DNA of 16,669 nt from Acidobacteriota bacterium (GCA_029863825.1 JAOTUP010000010.1:1-16669); one strand, 5' to 3'. Shown: positions 6,758 through 14,601, counted from the first letter of the stretch. Translations and numbers: made by a program. Notes: generated from the sequence alone by a model not told the origin.

Positions 6758-7450
6758 GTGCGATCTCACTGGCTCGACTATCTCGAGGCTCTTCTGGTCG
6801 CAGTCATCTTCGCGACCTTTGCCCGTACCTACGTCGTCCAGGCATTCAAGATCCCCACCGGCTCAATGGAACAAAACCTCCTCGTCGGAGATCACATCCT
6901 GGTCAACAAGATGACCTTTGGTGCGGCACCGACCTCGCTCGAGCGTGTCGTTTTGCCGCAACGCGTGGTTCGGCGTGGCGATGTGGTGGTGTTCAGATTC
7001 CCTCTCGACCCGAGCCGCGACTTCATCAAGCGCTGCATCGGTCTGCCGGGAGACGAGATCGAGATCCGCGACAAGTTTCTTTACGTCAACGACAAACCGG
7101 TCGATGAATCCGGATACGTCGCGCACTCTGATCCGCGGACCTATCCCTCCTCTGTCTTCCTCTCCGCCGACTATCGCTACCGCGACAATTTCGGGCCCTA
7201 CACGGTTCCTGCAGGCGAAGTGTTCGTCATGGGCGACAACCGCGACGACTCGCATGATTCCCGTTTCTGGGGAACCGTGCCGATGTCATTCATCAAGGGG
7301 CGCGCGCTTCTCGTGTACTGGTCTTTCGAGTCCACAGAGAGGTTCACTGAGTGGCCGGGTTACGCTCGCAGGTTCCGGCAGCTCATCGAGGTGCTGCTGC
7401 GTTTCCCCGTCCGAACGCGCTGGGAGCGAACTCTGATGCTCATCCGCTAA
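6758..7450 (+). CDS. lepB: Type I signal peptidase (second of a tandem pair)
   Basis: A 230-residue paralogue of the preceding gene with the same layout: one transmembrane helix (about 9-28), KIPTGSMEQNLLVGDHILVNK with nucleophile Ser36, RGDVVVFRFP, DFIKRCIGLPGDEIEI with Lys91, VMGDNRDDSHDSRFWGTVP, and the tail TRWERTLMLIR. Catalytic residues are intact. The region before the last box is longer than in copy one (extra residues around SVFLSADYRYRDN), so cleavage preferences may differ. I chose GTG 6758 because it starts just before the membrane helix and eight bases after the upstream stop; the frame is open further up, but those residues overlap copy one and look non-coding. Tandem LepB copies are known in several phyla. 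Confidence 0.95.
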   Translation: MRSHWLDYLEALLVAVIFATFARTYVVQAFKIPTGSMEQNLLVGDHILVNKMTFGAAPTSLERVVLPQRVVRRGDVVVFRFPLDPSRDFIKRCIGLPGDEIEIRDKFLYVNDKPVDESGYVAHSDPRTYPSSVFLSADYRYRDNFGPYTVPAGEVFVMGDNRDDSHDSRFWGTVPMSFIKGRALLVYWSFESTERFTEWPGYARRFRQLIEVLLRFPVRTRWERTLMLIR

Positions 7451-7604
7451 CGCCGCTGTTCACAGCCGCTCACGCGCCGCAGGGGAGACCCGGACCCACC
7501 GTTTTCAGATTGGACTGTCGGGAAACGCCGTCAGGCCTACGAATCGTCCGCACTGGAATCGATCTTAGTCGACGCGGTACACTTCCGCCGTCAAGGAGAC
7601 AAGA

Positions 7605-7973
7605 ATGAGAAAGACAATCGCGCAGCGAGGTGACGGCAAGGCGGGGTGTGTTTTTTGGGTGACCATCTTGCTCACCTTCATCCTCATCGGCTGGCAGGTC
7701 GTGCCGGTCAAGATCAGCTCCTCCGATCTCGAGGAATTCATCACGCGACAGGCGGAGATGGCCGGCTACGCATCCGCCGAGCAAATCCGTGATTCCGTCC
7801 TGGCGCGAGCGCGAGACCTCAAGCTGCCGCTCAAGCCGACGGACCTCCGAGTTGAAAAGTCAAACAACAGAATCCTCATCCACTGTTACTACGAGGTGCC
7901 GATTTCTCTCCTCGTCTACACCTACAACTGGAGAATCGAACACAAGATCGATCGACCGGTTTTCATCGCCTAA
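7605..7973 (+). CDS. Small one-TM protein, DUF4845-like
   Basis: A 122-residue protein: basic N-terminus, one transmembrane helix (about 15-35, CVFWVTILLTFILIGWQVVPV), then an extracytoplasmic region SDLEEFITRQAEMAGYASAEQIRDSVLARARDLKLPLKPTDLRVEKSNNRILIHCYYEVPISLLVYTYNW in outline. The plan (TM helix, a helix with 'VLARARDLKLPL', then two strands) resembles DUF4845, and DUF4845 genes sit right after lepB in many Gammaproteobacteria. The match is by eye and by context, so moderate. AAGGAG lies six bases before the ATG. It lies 154 bases downstream of the second lepB on the same strand and converges on pyrF with four bases between stops. Function unknown. Confidence 0.75.
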   Translation: MRKTIAQRGDGKAGCVFWVTILLTFILIGWQVVPVKISSSDLEEFITRQAEMAGYASAEQIRDSVLARARDLKLPLKPTDLRVEKSNNRILIHCYYEVPISLLVYTYNWRIEHKIDRPVFIA

Positions 7974-7977
7974 TCGG

Positions 7978-8688
7978 CTAGCTCGAAGCCGAATCGACTC
8001 GTGCCATCTCGAGCTCGAGCTGCGCCAGAGCCTTCTCTGGGTCAGCCGCCCGCGTCAGCGGACGGCCGATGACCAGCATGTCCGAGCCGCCAGCCAGTGC
8101 GTCCGCGGCGGTCGCCGACCGTCGTTGATCGTCATCCTGGGAGCCGCGGGGACGGATCCCGGGGGTGACCAGAAGAAAAGGCGCCGGCAGCGCCCGCCGC
8201 AGCATCTCCAGCTCCAGCGGTGAGCACACCGCCCCGGCGCAACCCGCATTCCGGGCGACTCGAGCCCACGCACAAACTCGTACCGCCCCCGGGCCATCGA
8301 GGTCGAGAATGGCCAACTCAGACTCGTCCAAGTGAGTGAGCAAGGTCACCGCGAGGATCTTTCCGGCGCCCGCCGCGTCCACTGCCGCGCTCAGCATCGC
8401 CACGCCACCCGCGGCATGCACCGTCACCAGGTCGGCGCCGAGATCGCGAACCGCGGAGATCGCGCGGGCGACGGTAGTGGGAATGTCGTGGAGCTTCAGA
8501 TCAAGGAACAACCGCCGCGCGTGTCGGCGGGCCTCTTCGACCGCCGGAGGGCCAAAGCGGCAAAAGCACTCGAGACCCACTTTCAACGTGCCGACACGAG
8601 GGCCGAACAGTTCGCACCAGCGCTGAAATTCCGCCCAGTCGGACGTGTCGAGAGCAACGGCTACTCGGTTCAGGTTGTCTTCTCGCAC
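7978..8688 (-). CDS. pyrF: Orotidine 5'-phosphate decarboxylase
   Basis: A 236-residue TIM-barrel enzyme that decarboxylates OMP to UMP, the last step of de novo pyrimidine synthesis, in the cytoplasm. Motifs: VALDTSDW (Asp14 region), LKVGLE with Lys36, the signature FLDLKLHDIPTTV containing the Asp63-x-Lys65-x-x-Asp68 catalytic network, TVHAAGG, VTPGIRPRG and the phosphate-binding VIGRPLT at the end. Length is typical. It begins with GTG at 8688, preceded by AAGGAGG at four bases; an ATG two bases upstream is out of frame. It follows pyrD by 27 bases, so pyrD-pyrF form one operon. Group 1 (bacterial) type. Confidence 0.96.
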   Translation of the reverse strand: MREDNLNRVAVALDTSDWAEFQRWCELFGPRVGTLKVGLECFCRFGPPAVEEARRHARRLFLDLKLHDIPTTVARAISAVRDLGADLVTVHAAGGVAMLSAAVDAAGAGKILAVTLLTHLDESELAILDLDGPGAVRVCAWARVARNAGCAGAVCSPLELEMLRRALPAPFLLVTPGIRPRGSQDDDQRRSATAADALAGGSDMLVIGRPLTRAADPEKALAQLELEMARVDSASS

Positions 8689-8715
8689 ATGACCTCCTTG
8701 GCGAGCTTTCTTCGG

Positions 8716-9789
8716 TCAGCGATCGACGCCTATGGCCGCACCCACCGATTCGAATCCGTCAGCTGAAAGATGCTCGATGAGCTCGCTTGCGATCGCCCCG
8801 AGAAGCCCGGGTCCGTTGTAGACGAGCGCCGTATAGAGCTGCACCAGGGACGCTCCGGCGCGCAGTCGTCGATAGACCTCACGTCCCGACTCGATACCGC
8901 CAACACTTATCAGAAGACACGACCCATAAAGCTCGCTCGCTACCGCGTCGAGCAACGCGAAGCTCCTCTCTCTGAGAACCGCTCCACTCAATCCACCGAC
9001 TCGGCGAGCACTCGGCAACAGTGCGTGCTCAGCCGTGGTGTTGGTGAGAATGGCTCCCGCAGCACCGGCAGCCACCGCCGTCGCGACTAGATCGATCGCC
9101 TCGTCGCGCACGAGATCTGGTGACAGCTTGATGAACACCGGTACCTTTGTCACTTCCTCGACGGCAACCAGGAGCTGATCGAGGAATCGTCGATTCTGGA
9201 GATCTCTCAGTCCCGGGGTGTTTGGCGATGAGACATTGACGACAAAGTAGTCACAGCACCCGTCGAGCCCTTCGACCAACTCCAAATAGTCGTCGATCGC
9301 TTTTTCGTTGGGTGTGTCCTTGTTCTTGCCCAGATTGATACCCAGTGGCACCGTTGCTGCAGATGCGCGGTGCAGTCGCGCTCGGAGGGCTGGGCCCCCG
9401 GCGTTGTTGAAGCCCATGCAGTTCTCCAGACTTCGTTCGCGGCGGTGCCGAAACAGGCGCGGTCGCGGATTGCCCCGCTGTGGTCTCGGCGTTACCGTAC
9501 CCACCTCTATCAAGCCGAAACCGAGCTCCGCCGCCGCTGCAATGATCTCGCCGTCCTTGTCGAACCCGGCGGCCAACCCGACCGGATTGGGGAACCGCAG
9601 GCCGAGGAACGTCTGCTCCAGACGGGAGTCTGGTTGCGGCGCGTGGCGGCGTAGAACCGAGCGTCCCGCCGCACTCGCCTGGGCTGCTTTGAGAGCCAGG
9701 ATGGCGCAACGGTGAGCCGGCTCGGGTGGCAATGACAAGAGGAGTCGGTGAGCAAGTCCGAGTCGATTCAGCTTCGGCGGGAGCGTCAA
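8716..9789 (-). CDS. pyrD: Dihydroorotate dehydrogenase (quinone), class 2
   Basis: A 357-residue flavoenzyme oxidising dihydroorotate to orotate and passing electrons to the quinone pool; peripheral on the inner face of the cytoplasmic membrane. The N-terminal helical segment (1-45) is the quinone and membrane tunnel of class 2. Further motifs: NPVGLAAGFDKDGE (68-81), EVGTVTPRPQRGNPRPRLFR (95-114), GFNNAGG, GINLGKNKDT, and NVSSPNTPGLR with catalytic-base Ser188 (a class 2 feature; class 1 has Cys). Lys221 lies in FIKLSPD; VGGIESG near the end binds FMN phosphate. The start is TTG at 9789, preceded by GAGGAAAGGG; no ATG or GTG is better placed. The organism thus probably respires. Forms an operon with pyrF. 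Confidence 0.95.
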   Translation of the reverse strand: MTLPPKLNRLGLAHRLLLSLPPEPAHRCAILALKAAQASAAGRSVLRRHAPQPDSRLEQTFLGLRFPNPVGLAAGFDKDGEIIAAAAELGFGLIEVGTVTPRPQRGNPRPRLFRHRRERSLENCMGFNNAGGPALRARLHRASAATVPLGINLGKNKDTPNEKAIDDYLELVEGLDGCCDYFVVNVSSPNTPGLRDLQNRRFLDQLLVAVEEVTKVPVFIKLSPDLVRDEAIDLVATAVAAGAAGAILTNTTAEHALLPSARRVGGLSGAVLRERSFALLDAVASELYGSCLLISVGGIESGREVYRRLRAGASLVQLYTALVYNGPGLLGAIASELIEHLSADGFESVGAAIGVDR

Positions 9790-9965
9790 GGTGCCCTTTC
9801 CTCTTCTGCTATTCTGACTTCGCGCCTGGGGAGACTCGGGTTGCGTGACGCGTTGCGACGTGCGCGAACCGTCGCGGAACTTTAGCAGCCTCGAGAGACA
9901 ACGCCCGGACCAGGCCCGTCGGACGAGTCGCTCCTTCCACTGATTCCTCGAGCCGTCGAACTCAC
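9790..9965. other. Divergent spacer, pyrD / membrane phosphodiesterase-like gene
   Basis: 176 bases. On the minus strand CAGAATAGC lies upstream of the pyrD ribosome binding site and resembles the TAGAATAGC of mtnA, so it may be its -10. No ribosome binding site or promoter is visible for the plus-strand gene. Two CTCGAG hexamers (9890, 9947). Confidence 0.35.
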
Positions 9966-11729
9966 ATGCCGCCAGTCGAAACTCGCCGCCATCGCACGCC
10001 TCGCCTCCTCAAGTTTCGTCTACAGGATCTGGCGCTCAACTTCCTGCCCGGGCTGCTCGCCGGAGCCCAACTTGCCGGTCTGCTGTTCTTCCTCAATCCC
10101 GAAGTGCCTTTCGGGTGGACTGAACTGCTGCGAGTCGGGGGTGCCTTGGGATGCCTGGGCGGTGTTGTGTCGACGACCGTTCTGTCGTTCTTCACCTGGT
10201 CGCGCCCCGGGCTGGCCCGTCGCCAGCTCCCCTGGGTGCTCGTTGCCGTCCTCGCGCTATCGGCTATCGTTGACTGGGTGCAGGCTTCGTCCCTGGATTA
10301 CTTCATCCCCCCAGGTATCAACCGTCGGCTGATCAAAGCCGCGATCGGCCTGTCGATCGCTACCGTCGTCTGTTTCTACACGTCGCTTCTCCACGCCGTA
10401 CCCCCACGCGCCTATGGCCGCCGTTCGATCGCTCTTTTCGTTCTCCTCAGTTTGAGCTCGGTCTATGTGCTCGGCGAGCGTCGCACCGCGTTCCAACCCC
10501 AGGTTCCGGTGATGCCGCTACCGTCGTCTCTAGAGATCGCGCCGCGGCTCAACCTCGTCGTCGTCGGTCTCACCGGAGCAACGCTCGACGCCATCCTGCC
10601 GCTTGCCGAGCAAGGCCAGCTGCCGTTCTTTCTCAGATTGATCGAACAGGGCGCCTACGGCCGGTTGACATCGTTTCCGCCAACCGCTCCGGACGCCCTC
10701 TGGACGTCGCTCGCAACCGGCCGCTATCCGCATCGCCACGGCGTTTCGGGACACTGGGTCTATCGCGCGCCGCTGTTGTTCGGCGAGGACTGGTTGCGCC
10801 TGCTGCCCGGAAGTCCATCCTGGAATCACCAACTCCTGCCAGGAGTCTCCCGCCGCCGCCTGGATGCCAACATGCGACGAAACCCGGCGCTGTGGGAGAT
10901 CTTCGACCGACTCGGCGTCCCCTCCGGAATCATCGGCTGGCCGGCCGTATCGGCTGCTCGCGGGGCACCGTCCTTCGTCTTTTCCGACACCTATTTCGAA
11001 GGCGACTTCTCCGCCACTGCCGGAAGGCCGCCGGAACTGGCGGAGCGCGGTGTCTTGTTTCAGGTCGCGAGTAACGAGCTCGGAGCCGAAACCATCGCGC
11101 CGTTTGGAGACAATGTCCCGGAGTTGGCCCTGGCGGCGCTCGCCGATGACCTGTGGCGTCAGACGCTCACCCTGTTTCTTCTCGATCAACGACAGGAGAC
11201 GCGGGCGTTGTTCTTGCTGCTTCCTGGCCTCGGAGAAGTGTCGAGATTGACCTTCGGCGGCTACACCGCCTACCATCTCGACGGTCATCAACAGGATACC
11301 TACCGGCAGGCGGCCCAGAATCTGACCGCCTACTATCGACAGCTCGACTCCTTCCTCGAGCAACTCTGGCAACGTATCCCGGGCACCAGAATGCTAGCCG
11401 TCGCATCACCTTTCGGCGTCGCCGAGCCGAGAGGGTGGCGGCGCCTGGTCAAGACCGTGACCGGGCGAGCCAGCGAAGGGTCGTTTCACCCAACCAGCGA
11501 CGGTGCGCTGTTCCTACTCGGCGACGGCATCCAGGCCAATCGTTTTCTGGATGAGGCCGGCGTCCTGGACGTCATGCCGACGCTCTTGTATGCCGCCGGG
11601 TGCCCGATCGGTCGCGATCTCGACGGGCGAGTCCTTATCTCCGCCTTCGACAGTTCGTTTCTCGCACAGACGCCGCTTACCTTCGTGCCATCGTACGAGA
11701 CTCTTACTGCCGACCGGGCAACACGCTGA
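9966..11729 (+). CDS. Membrane protein with degenerate alkaline-phosphatase-type phosphodiesterase domain
   Basis: 587 residues. Part one has about five transmembrane helices (roughly 26-44, 57-77, 88-106, 122-143, 152-170). Part two (about 194-587) follows the type I phosphodiesterase / alkaline-phosphatase superfamily plan: LNLVVVGLTGATLDAILPL (195-213), PPTAPDALWTSLATGRYPHRHGV (238-260), FHPTSDGALFLLGDGI (507-522), LDVMPTLLYAAGCPIGRDLDGRVL. In active members these read GLDG, a Thr/Ser nucleophile, D-x-x-H, SDHG and H. Here the first Asp is Thr203, SDHG is SPFG (481-484), and the D-x-x-H region reads PGLGEVSR; His258 and His508 remain. It may be a pseudoenzyme or use another chemistry. The start ATG has no visible ribosome binding site; Met is simply the first suitable codon. 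Confidence 0.82.
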   Translation: MPPVETRRHRTPRLLKFRLQDLALNFLPGLLAGAQLAGLLFFLNPEVPFGWTELLRVGGALGCLGGVVSTTVLSFFTWSRPGLARRQLPWVLVAVLALSAIVDWVQASSLDYFIPPGINRRLIKAAIGLSIATVVCFYTSLLHAVPPRAYGRRSIALFVLLSLSSVYVLGERRTAFQPQVPVMPLPSSLEIAPRLNLVVVGLTGATLDAILPLAEQGQLPFFLRLIEQGAYGRLTSFPPTAPDALWTSLATGRYPHRHGVSGHWVYRAPLLFGEDWLRLLPGSPSWNHQLLPGVSRRRLDANMRRNPALWEIFDRLGVPSGIIGWPAVSAARGAPSFVFSDTYFEGDFSATAGRPPELAERGVLFQVASNELGAETIAPFGDNVPELALAALADDLWRQTLTLFLLDQRQETRALFLLLPGLGEVSRLTFGGYTAYHLDGHQQDTYRQAAQNLTAYYRQLDSFLEQLWQRIPGTRMLAVASPFGVAEPRGWRRLVKTVTGRASEGSFHPTSDGALFLLGDGIQANRFLDEAGVLDVMPTLLYAAGCPIGRDLDGRVLISAFDSSFLAQTPLTFVPSYETLTADRATR

Positions 11730-11807
11730 TCTTTGCCGCCCGGCGAGCGTCCTTATATTAAGGTGTAAGTTATTGCCAAAAAGTAGTATAAGGGCGTTTC
11801 TTCGTTG
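11730..11807. other. AT-rich convergent spacer with inverted repeat
   Basis: 78 bases between converging stops. Contains the perfect seven-base inverted repeat CCTTATA (11751-11757) / TATAAGG (11787-11793). It is much richer in A and T than its surroundings. May serve as a bidirectional termination zone, though it is not a classical GC stem with a T run. Confidence 0.35.
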
Positions 11808-12221
11808 CTAGGCGCTGTCTTTCGAGATCGGCAGGCGGGCAACAACCGCCTCCGGCCGCGGGCCTTTCGGCTCTGCCGATGACCGCGTCGACGACATGCT
11901 GCACCGACCCTCGAGAATCGCGCCGTCCTCGACCACCAGCGTCGGCGTCGTCAGGTCGGCAAAGACCTTCGCCCCGGCGGCGATCTCGATTCTCGTGCGC
12001 GCCGTCACCGAGCCGCGAAGCGTTCCCGAGACGAAGATGCTTCCGACTTCGACATCCGCATCCACGACTCCGTTCTCTCCGACGACCAGGTTTCCCGTCG
12101 AGACGGCCTTACCGGTCAACCGGCCGTCGACTCGAAACGTGTCGTCGAAGTGGAGCTCGCCGCGGATGTGACTGCCGGCGTCAAGAAACCCGTTGAGGTC
12201 TCCGCGTGCTTTGAGTTTCAT
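11808..12221 (-). CDS. Bactofilin
   Basis: A 137-residue bactofilin, a polymer-forming beta-helical cytoskeletal protein in the cytoplasm or at the membrane. The core (about 14-108) is a run of short beta-strand repeats: SHIRGELHFDDTFRVDGRLTGKAVSTGNLVVGENGVVDADVEVGSIFVSGTLRGSV in outline, then RIEIAAGAKVFADLTTPTLVVEDGAILEGRCSM. The C-terminal tail (PKGPRPEAVVARL) is disordered. AGGAGGT precedes the ATG at 12221, which overlaps the parB stop by four bases (ATGA). In Myxococcus a bactofilin scaffold bundles ParAB near the poles, so the coupling with parAB here fits a role in placing the partition apparatus, as inference. Confidence 0.93.
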   Translation of the reverse strand: MKLKARGDLNGFLDAGSHIRGELHFDDTFRVDGRLTGKAVSTGNLVVGENGVVDADVEVGSIFVSGTLRGSVTARTRIEIAAGAKVFADLTTPTLVVEDGAILEGRCSMSSTRSSAEPKGPRPEAVVARLPISKDSA

Positions 12222-13069
12222 CGTCGACCTCCTGCCTGCACTAGACGCTCGTATAGACGGATCAGCTCTTCTTCCGAGTGAAACGCGATCTTGAGCGTAC
12301 CACCCTTGCCGCGTCGGCGGATCTCCACTTTCGTCTGCAGGGCTTTGGTGAGCTTGTCTTCAGCCGCCGCTGTATCCGCATCAGGTTGCGCCCGCCGACG
12401 ACGGCTCTTCGACCCCTTCGTCGACACCGCCGCTTCCATCTGACGTGCGGTCAACTTCTGCTGCGTGGCTCGTCGGGCCCACCGCACCTGTTCGTCGGCA
12501 CTCGCCAGGGCCAGGAGTGGACGCACCTGACCTGCCGACAGCGTTCCCTCGCGCAGAAACTCCTGGACCTCGTCCGGAAGGGCCAGTAGTCGTAACGCGT
12601 TGGTAACCGTCGAGCGACCCTTGCCGACGCGCGTGGCGACGTCTTCCTGCGTCAGGCCGAACTCCTCGAGAAGGCGCGTGTAGGCTTCGGCCTCCTCGAT
12701 AGGATTGAGATCGGAGCGCTGGAGATTCTCCACCAGGGCCATTTCGAACATCTCGCGCTCGCTGGCGACATCCCGTACGACGACCGGGACCTCGGCGAGG
12801 CCCGCCTTCTTCGCAGCTCTCCATCGGCGCTCGCCCGCAATGATGGTGAAAGCGCCGTCGCGGCGGGGCGTCACGAGAATGGGCTGCACCACGCCCTGAA
12901 TCCGGATCGACGCCGCCAGCTCTTCCAAGGCCGAACCCTCGAAGCGGGTTCGGGGCTGCAGGCGATTCGGCCGCAGGTGGTCCACCGACACGCTTGTCGG
13001 CGAGGAACTTTCTCCGGTTTCGAGCAGAGCGTCGAGGCCGCGTCCCAGGCCGCGTCGTTTCGCAGTCAT
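12218..13069 (-). CDS. parB: Chromosome partitioning protein ParB
   Basis: A 283-residue DNA-binding CTPase that loads at parS and spreads as a clamp. Domains seen: N-terminal ParA-contact motif RGLGRGLDALL (6-15), the ParB/Srx CTP-binding domain with GERRWRA (79-85) and the C-motif region ENLQRSDLNPIEEAEAY (114-130), a helix-turn-helix (TQEDVATRVGKGRSTVTNALRLL, about 140-162), a linker with the basic run KSRRRRAQ, and a C-terminal dimer domain (KLTKALQTKVEI...). Length typical. It overlaps parA upstream and bactofilin downstream by four bases each. The likely cognate sites are the repeats at 14572-14636. Confidence 0.97.
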   Translation of the reverse strand: MTAKRRGLGRGLDALLETGESSSPTSVSVDHLRPNRLQPRTRFEGSALEELAASIRIQGVVQPILVTPRRDGAFTIIAGERRWRAAKKAGLAEVPVVVRDVASEREMFEMALVENLQRSDLNPIEEAEAYTRLLEEFGLTQEDVATRVGKGRSTVTNALRLLALPDEVQEFLREGTLSAGQVRPLLALASADEQVRWARRATQQKLTARQMEAAVSTKGSKSRRRRAQPDADTAAAEDKLTKALQTKVEIRRRGKGGTLKIAFHSEEELIRLYERLVQAGGRR

Positions 13070-13827
13070 GACGATGTCCTTTCGAGAAACTCGCGCGCCA
13101 AGTCAAGATATGCCTGCGCGCCTCGGCTCTTGATGTCGTACGCCAGTACCGACAGGCCGTGGCTCGGGGCCTCGGCGAGCCTGACATTGCGCGGCACGAC
13201 AGTGTCGAACACCTGTGCTGAGAAATGTCGCCGCACTTCGGCCGCCACGTCGCGTGACAGGTTCGTGCGATCGTCGTGCATTGTCAGGAGAATGCCAGCC
13301 ATCCCGAGCTTCGGATTAAGCGTCTGACGTATTCTGGCCACCGTGCGCAGGAGCTCGCTGATCCCTTCCAGCGCGAAATACTCGCATTGCAGCGGCACCA
13401 ACAGCGCGTCCGCCGCAACCAGAGCGGACACGGTCAAGTGGCCAAGCGAAGGTGGACAGTCCAGGAGAATCGTCTCGTACCCCTCTCTCAGCTCCGCGAG
13501 TGCGCTGTCGAGTCGATGCTCCCAGCCCTCGAGGCCAACAAACTCGACCTCCACGCCGACCAGGTCGCGATCGGCAGGCACCAGGTCGAGATGCGGGAAG
13601 CCGGTCGGACGCACAGTGTCGGCCAGAGAGACTGCACCGACCATTGCATGATAAAGCGTCGGCGCCTCTCCCCCCATCCCTTGACCGCGCGTCGCGTTAC
13701 CCTGCGGATCGCAATCGACGATCAGGACGCTCCGCTCGAGAGCGGCCAACGCAGCCGCCAGGTTGATGGTCGTCGTGGTCTTGCCGACTCCGCCCTTTTG
13801 GTTCGCGACGGCAATGGTCCGGCTCAT
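13066..13827 (-). CDS. parA: Chromosome partitioning ATPase ParA (Soj)
   Basis: A 253-residue deviant-Walker ATPase that binds the nucleoid and drives segregation of ParB-parS complexes. Motifs: AVANQKGGVGKTTTTINLA with deviant Walker A KGGVGKTT (11-18; signature Lys11), IVDCDPQGNATRG (Walker A' Asp region), ILLDCPPSLGHLTVSA (Walker B), and PRNVRLAEAPSHGLSVLAYD near the C-terminus. The ATG at 13827 overlaps the rsmG stop by four bases (ATGA) and has GAAGGA upstream. The frame is open further to 13998, but that part is the opposite side of rsmG coding sequence and has no ParA homology. Operon order rsmG-parA-parB-bactofilin. Confidence 0.97.
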   Translation of the reverse strand: MSRTIAVANQKGGVGKTTTTINLAAALAALERSVLIVDCDPQGNATRGQGMGGEAPTLYHAMVGAVSLADTVRPTGFPHLDLVPADRDLVGVEVEFVGLEGWEHRLDSALAELREGYETILLDCPPSLGHLTVSALVAADALLVPLQCEYFALEGISELLRTVARIRQTLNPKLGMAGILLTMHDDRTNLSRDVAAEVRRHFSAQVFDTVVPRNVRLAEAPSHGLSVLAYDIKSRGAQAYLDLAREFLERTSS

Positions 13828-14474
13828 TCTTCTCGGTCCTTCCGGTGCTTCTGCAGCAATTCTTCCACCCCCCGCCGCGTGCCGCCAATGGCGATCCGGC
13901 GTCCGGCAACGAATCCGGAGGGCGGCGATGGTGCCGCAGGCCCTACCCAGCGCAAGATTCGACCACTTTCGGAGAGTCGCGTGGACAACGCGTACCACTC
14001 GCGTGGCACCAACCGAACGGCTCTGACAGTGATGATATCGACCGCGCGGGGAAACCCCTCCGGCAACGAGCGGCCGACTCTAGCACTGAGTACTCTGCAC
14101 GACAACGCGGCTCGCCGAGTGGCGGCTTCCAGAAAGGCCGCCTTCCGACCTCGCGATTCCACCAGCCAGACCTCCAGATCGGACCTCGCCGCCGCCAGCA
14201 CCCACCCCGGAAAGCCGGCCCCGGAACCGACATCCACGAGCCGAGAACCGCTGTCCAGAAGATCAAGCGCCGCCAAGCTCTCGCCGTAGTGTCTGGCGAC
14301 GACTGTCTCGCCGGTTCCCGGACCGATCAGCGACAGCCGCTTGCTCCAGCGTCGAAGCTCCTCGTAGTGAAGCCGCAAACGCGTACTTACCGCGCGCGGC
14401 ACATCCCGCCCGACGGCAGCGCTCAATCGGTCTGCAAAGTCGGCCTGGGACAAATGTGGAAGCGACACGGCCAT
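13824..14474 (-). CDS. rsmG: 16S rRNA (guanine-N7) methyltransferase RsmG (GidB)
   Basis: A 216-residue SAM-dependent enzyme methylating G527 of 16S rRNA. Motifs: ELRRWSKRLSLIG (39-51), the family N-terminal signature, HYGESLAALDLL, the SAM-binding glycine loop LVDVGSGAGFPG (79-90), VESRGRKAAFLEAATR, and the ITVRAV motif corresponding to the family's 'vtsRAva'. Loss of the enzyme gives low-level streptomycin resistance in other bacteria. I chose ATG 14474; a GTG at 14528 adds 18 residues with no homology. There is no ribosome binding site, but TAGAAT lies eight bases upstream, so the message may be leaderless. First gene of the par operon, divergent from the parS-like repeats and the LAGLIDADG-like gene. 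Confidence 0.93.
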   Translation of the reverse strand: MAVSLPHLSQADFADRLSAAVGRDVPRAVSTRLRLHYEELRRWSKRLSLIGPGTGETVVARHYGESLAALDLLDSGSRLVDVGSGAGFPGWVLAAARSDLEVWLVESRGRKAAFLEAATRRAALSCRVLSARVGRSLPEGFPRAVDIITVRAVRLVPREWYALSTRLSESGRILRWVGPAAPSPPSGFVAGRRIAIGGTRRGVEELLQKHRKDREE

Positions 14475-14482
14475 GACGCCGC

Positions 14483-14488
14483 ATTCTA
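14483..14488 (-). promoter_or_regulatory. Putative -10 element of the rsmG-par operon (leaderless)
   Basis: Minus strand reads CGCTAGAAT, then eight bases, then the ATG of rsmG. Same motif and spacing as mtnA. If real, the whole rsmG-parA-parB-bactofilin operon starts here, about 84 bases from the nearer parS-like site. Confidence 0.5.
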
Positions 14489-14571
14489 GCGGTCTAAGAC
14501 CATGTGTGACAGCCCGGACCTCGAGCACGCGCCTGGAGGTTCAGCTGCCCGACGAAGTTGACGAGGCCTCC

Positions 14572-14585
14572 GTTTCACGGGAAAC
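14572..14585. promoter_or_regulatory. parS-like ParB binding site 1
   Basis: GTTTCACGGGAAAC differs at one central base from the classical GTTTCACGTGAAAC core. Its position 98 bases upstream of rsmG, the head of the parAB operon, fits a real centromere site. Confidence 0.8.
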
Positions 14586-14601
14586 TCGACGGTGAAACAA
14601 C
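14572..14601 (+). repeat. parS-containing 30-bp direct repeat, copy 1
   Basis: The unit is GTTTCACGGGAAAC, two variable bases, then GACGGTGAAACAAC. Copy 2 starts 35 bases on and differs only at the two variable bases. Each unit also forms a perfect seven-base inverted repeat, GTTTCAC and GTGAAAC, 13 bases apart. Confidence 0.85.
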
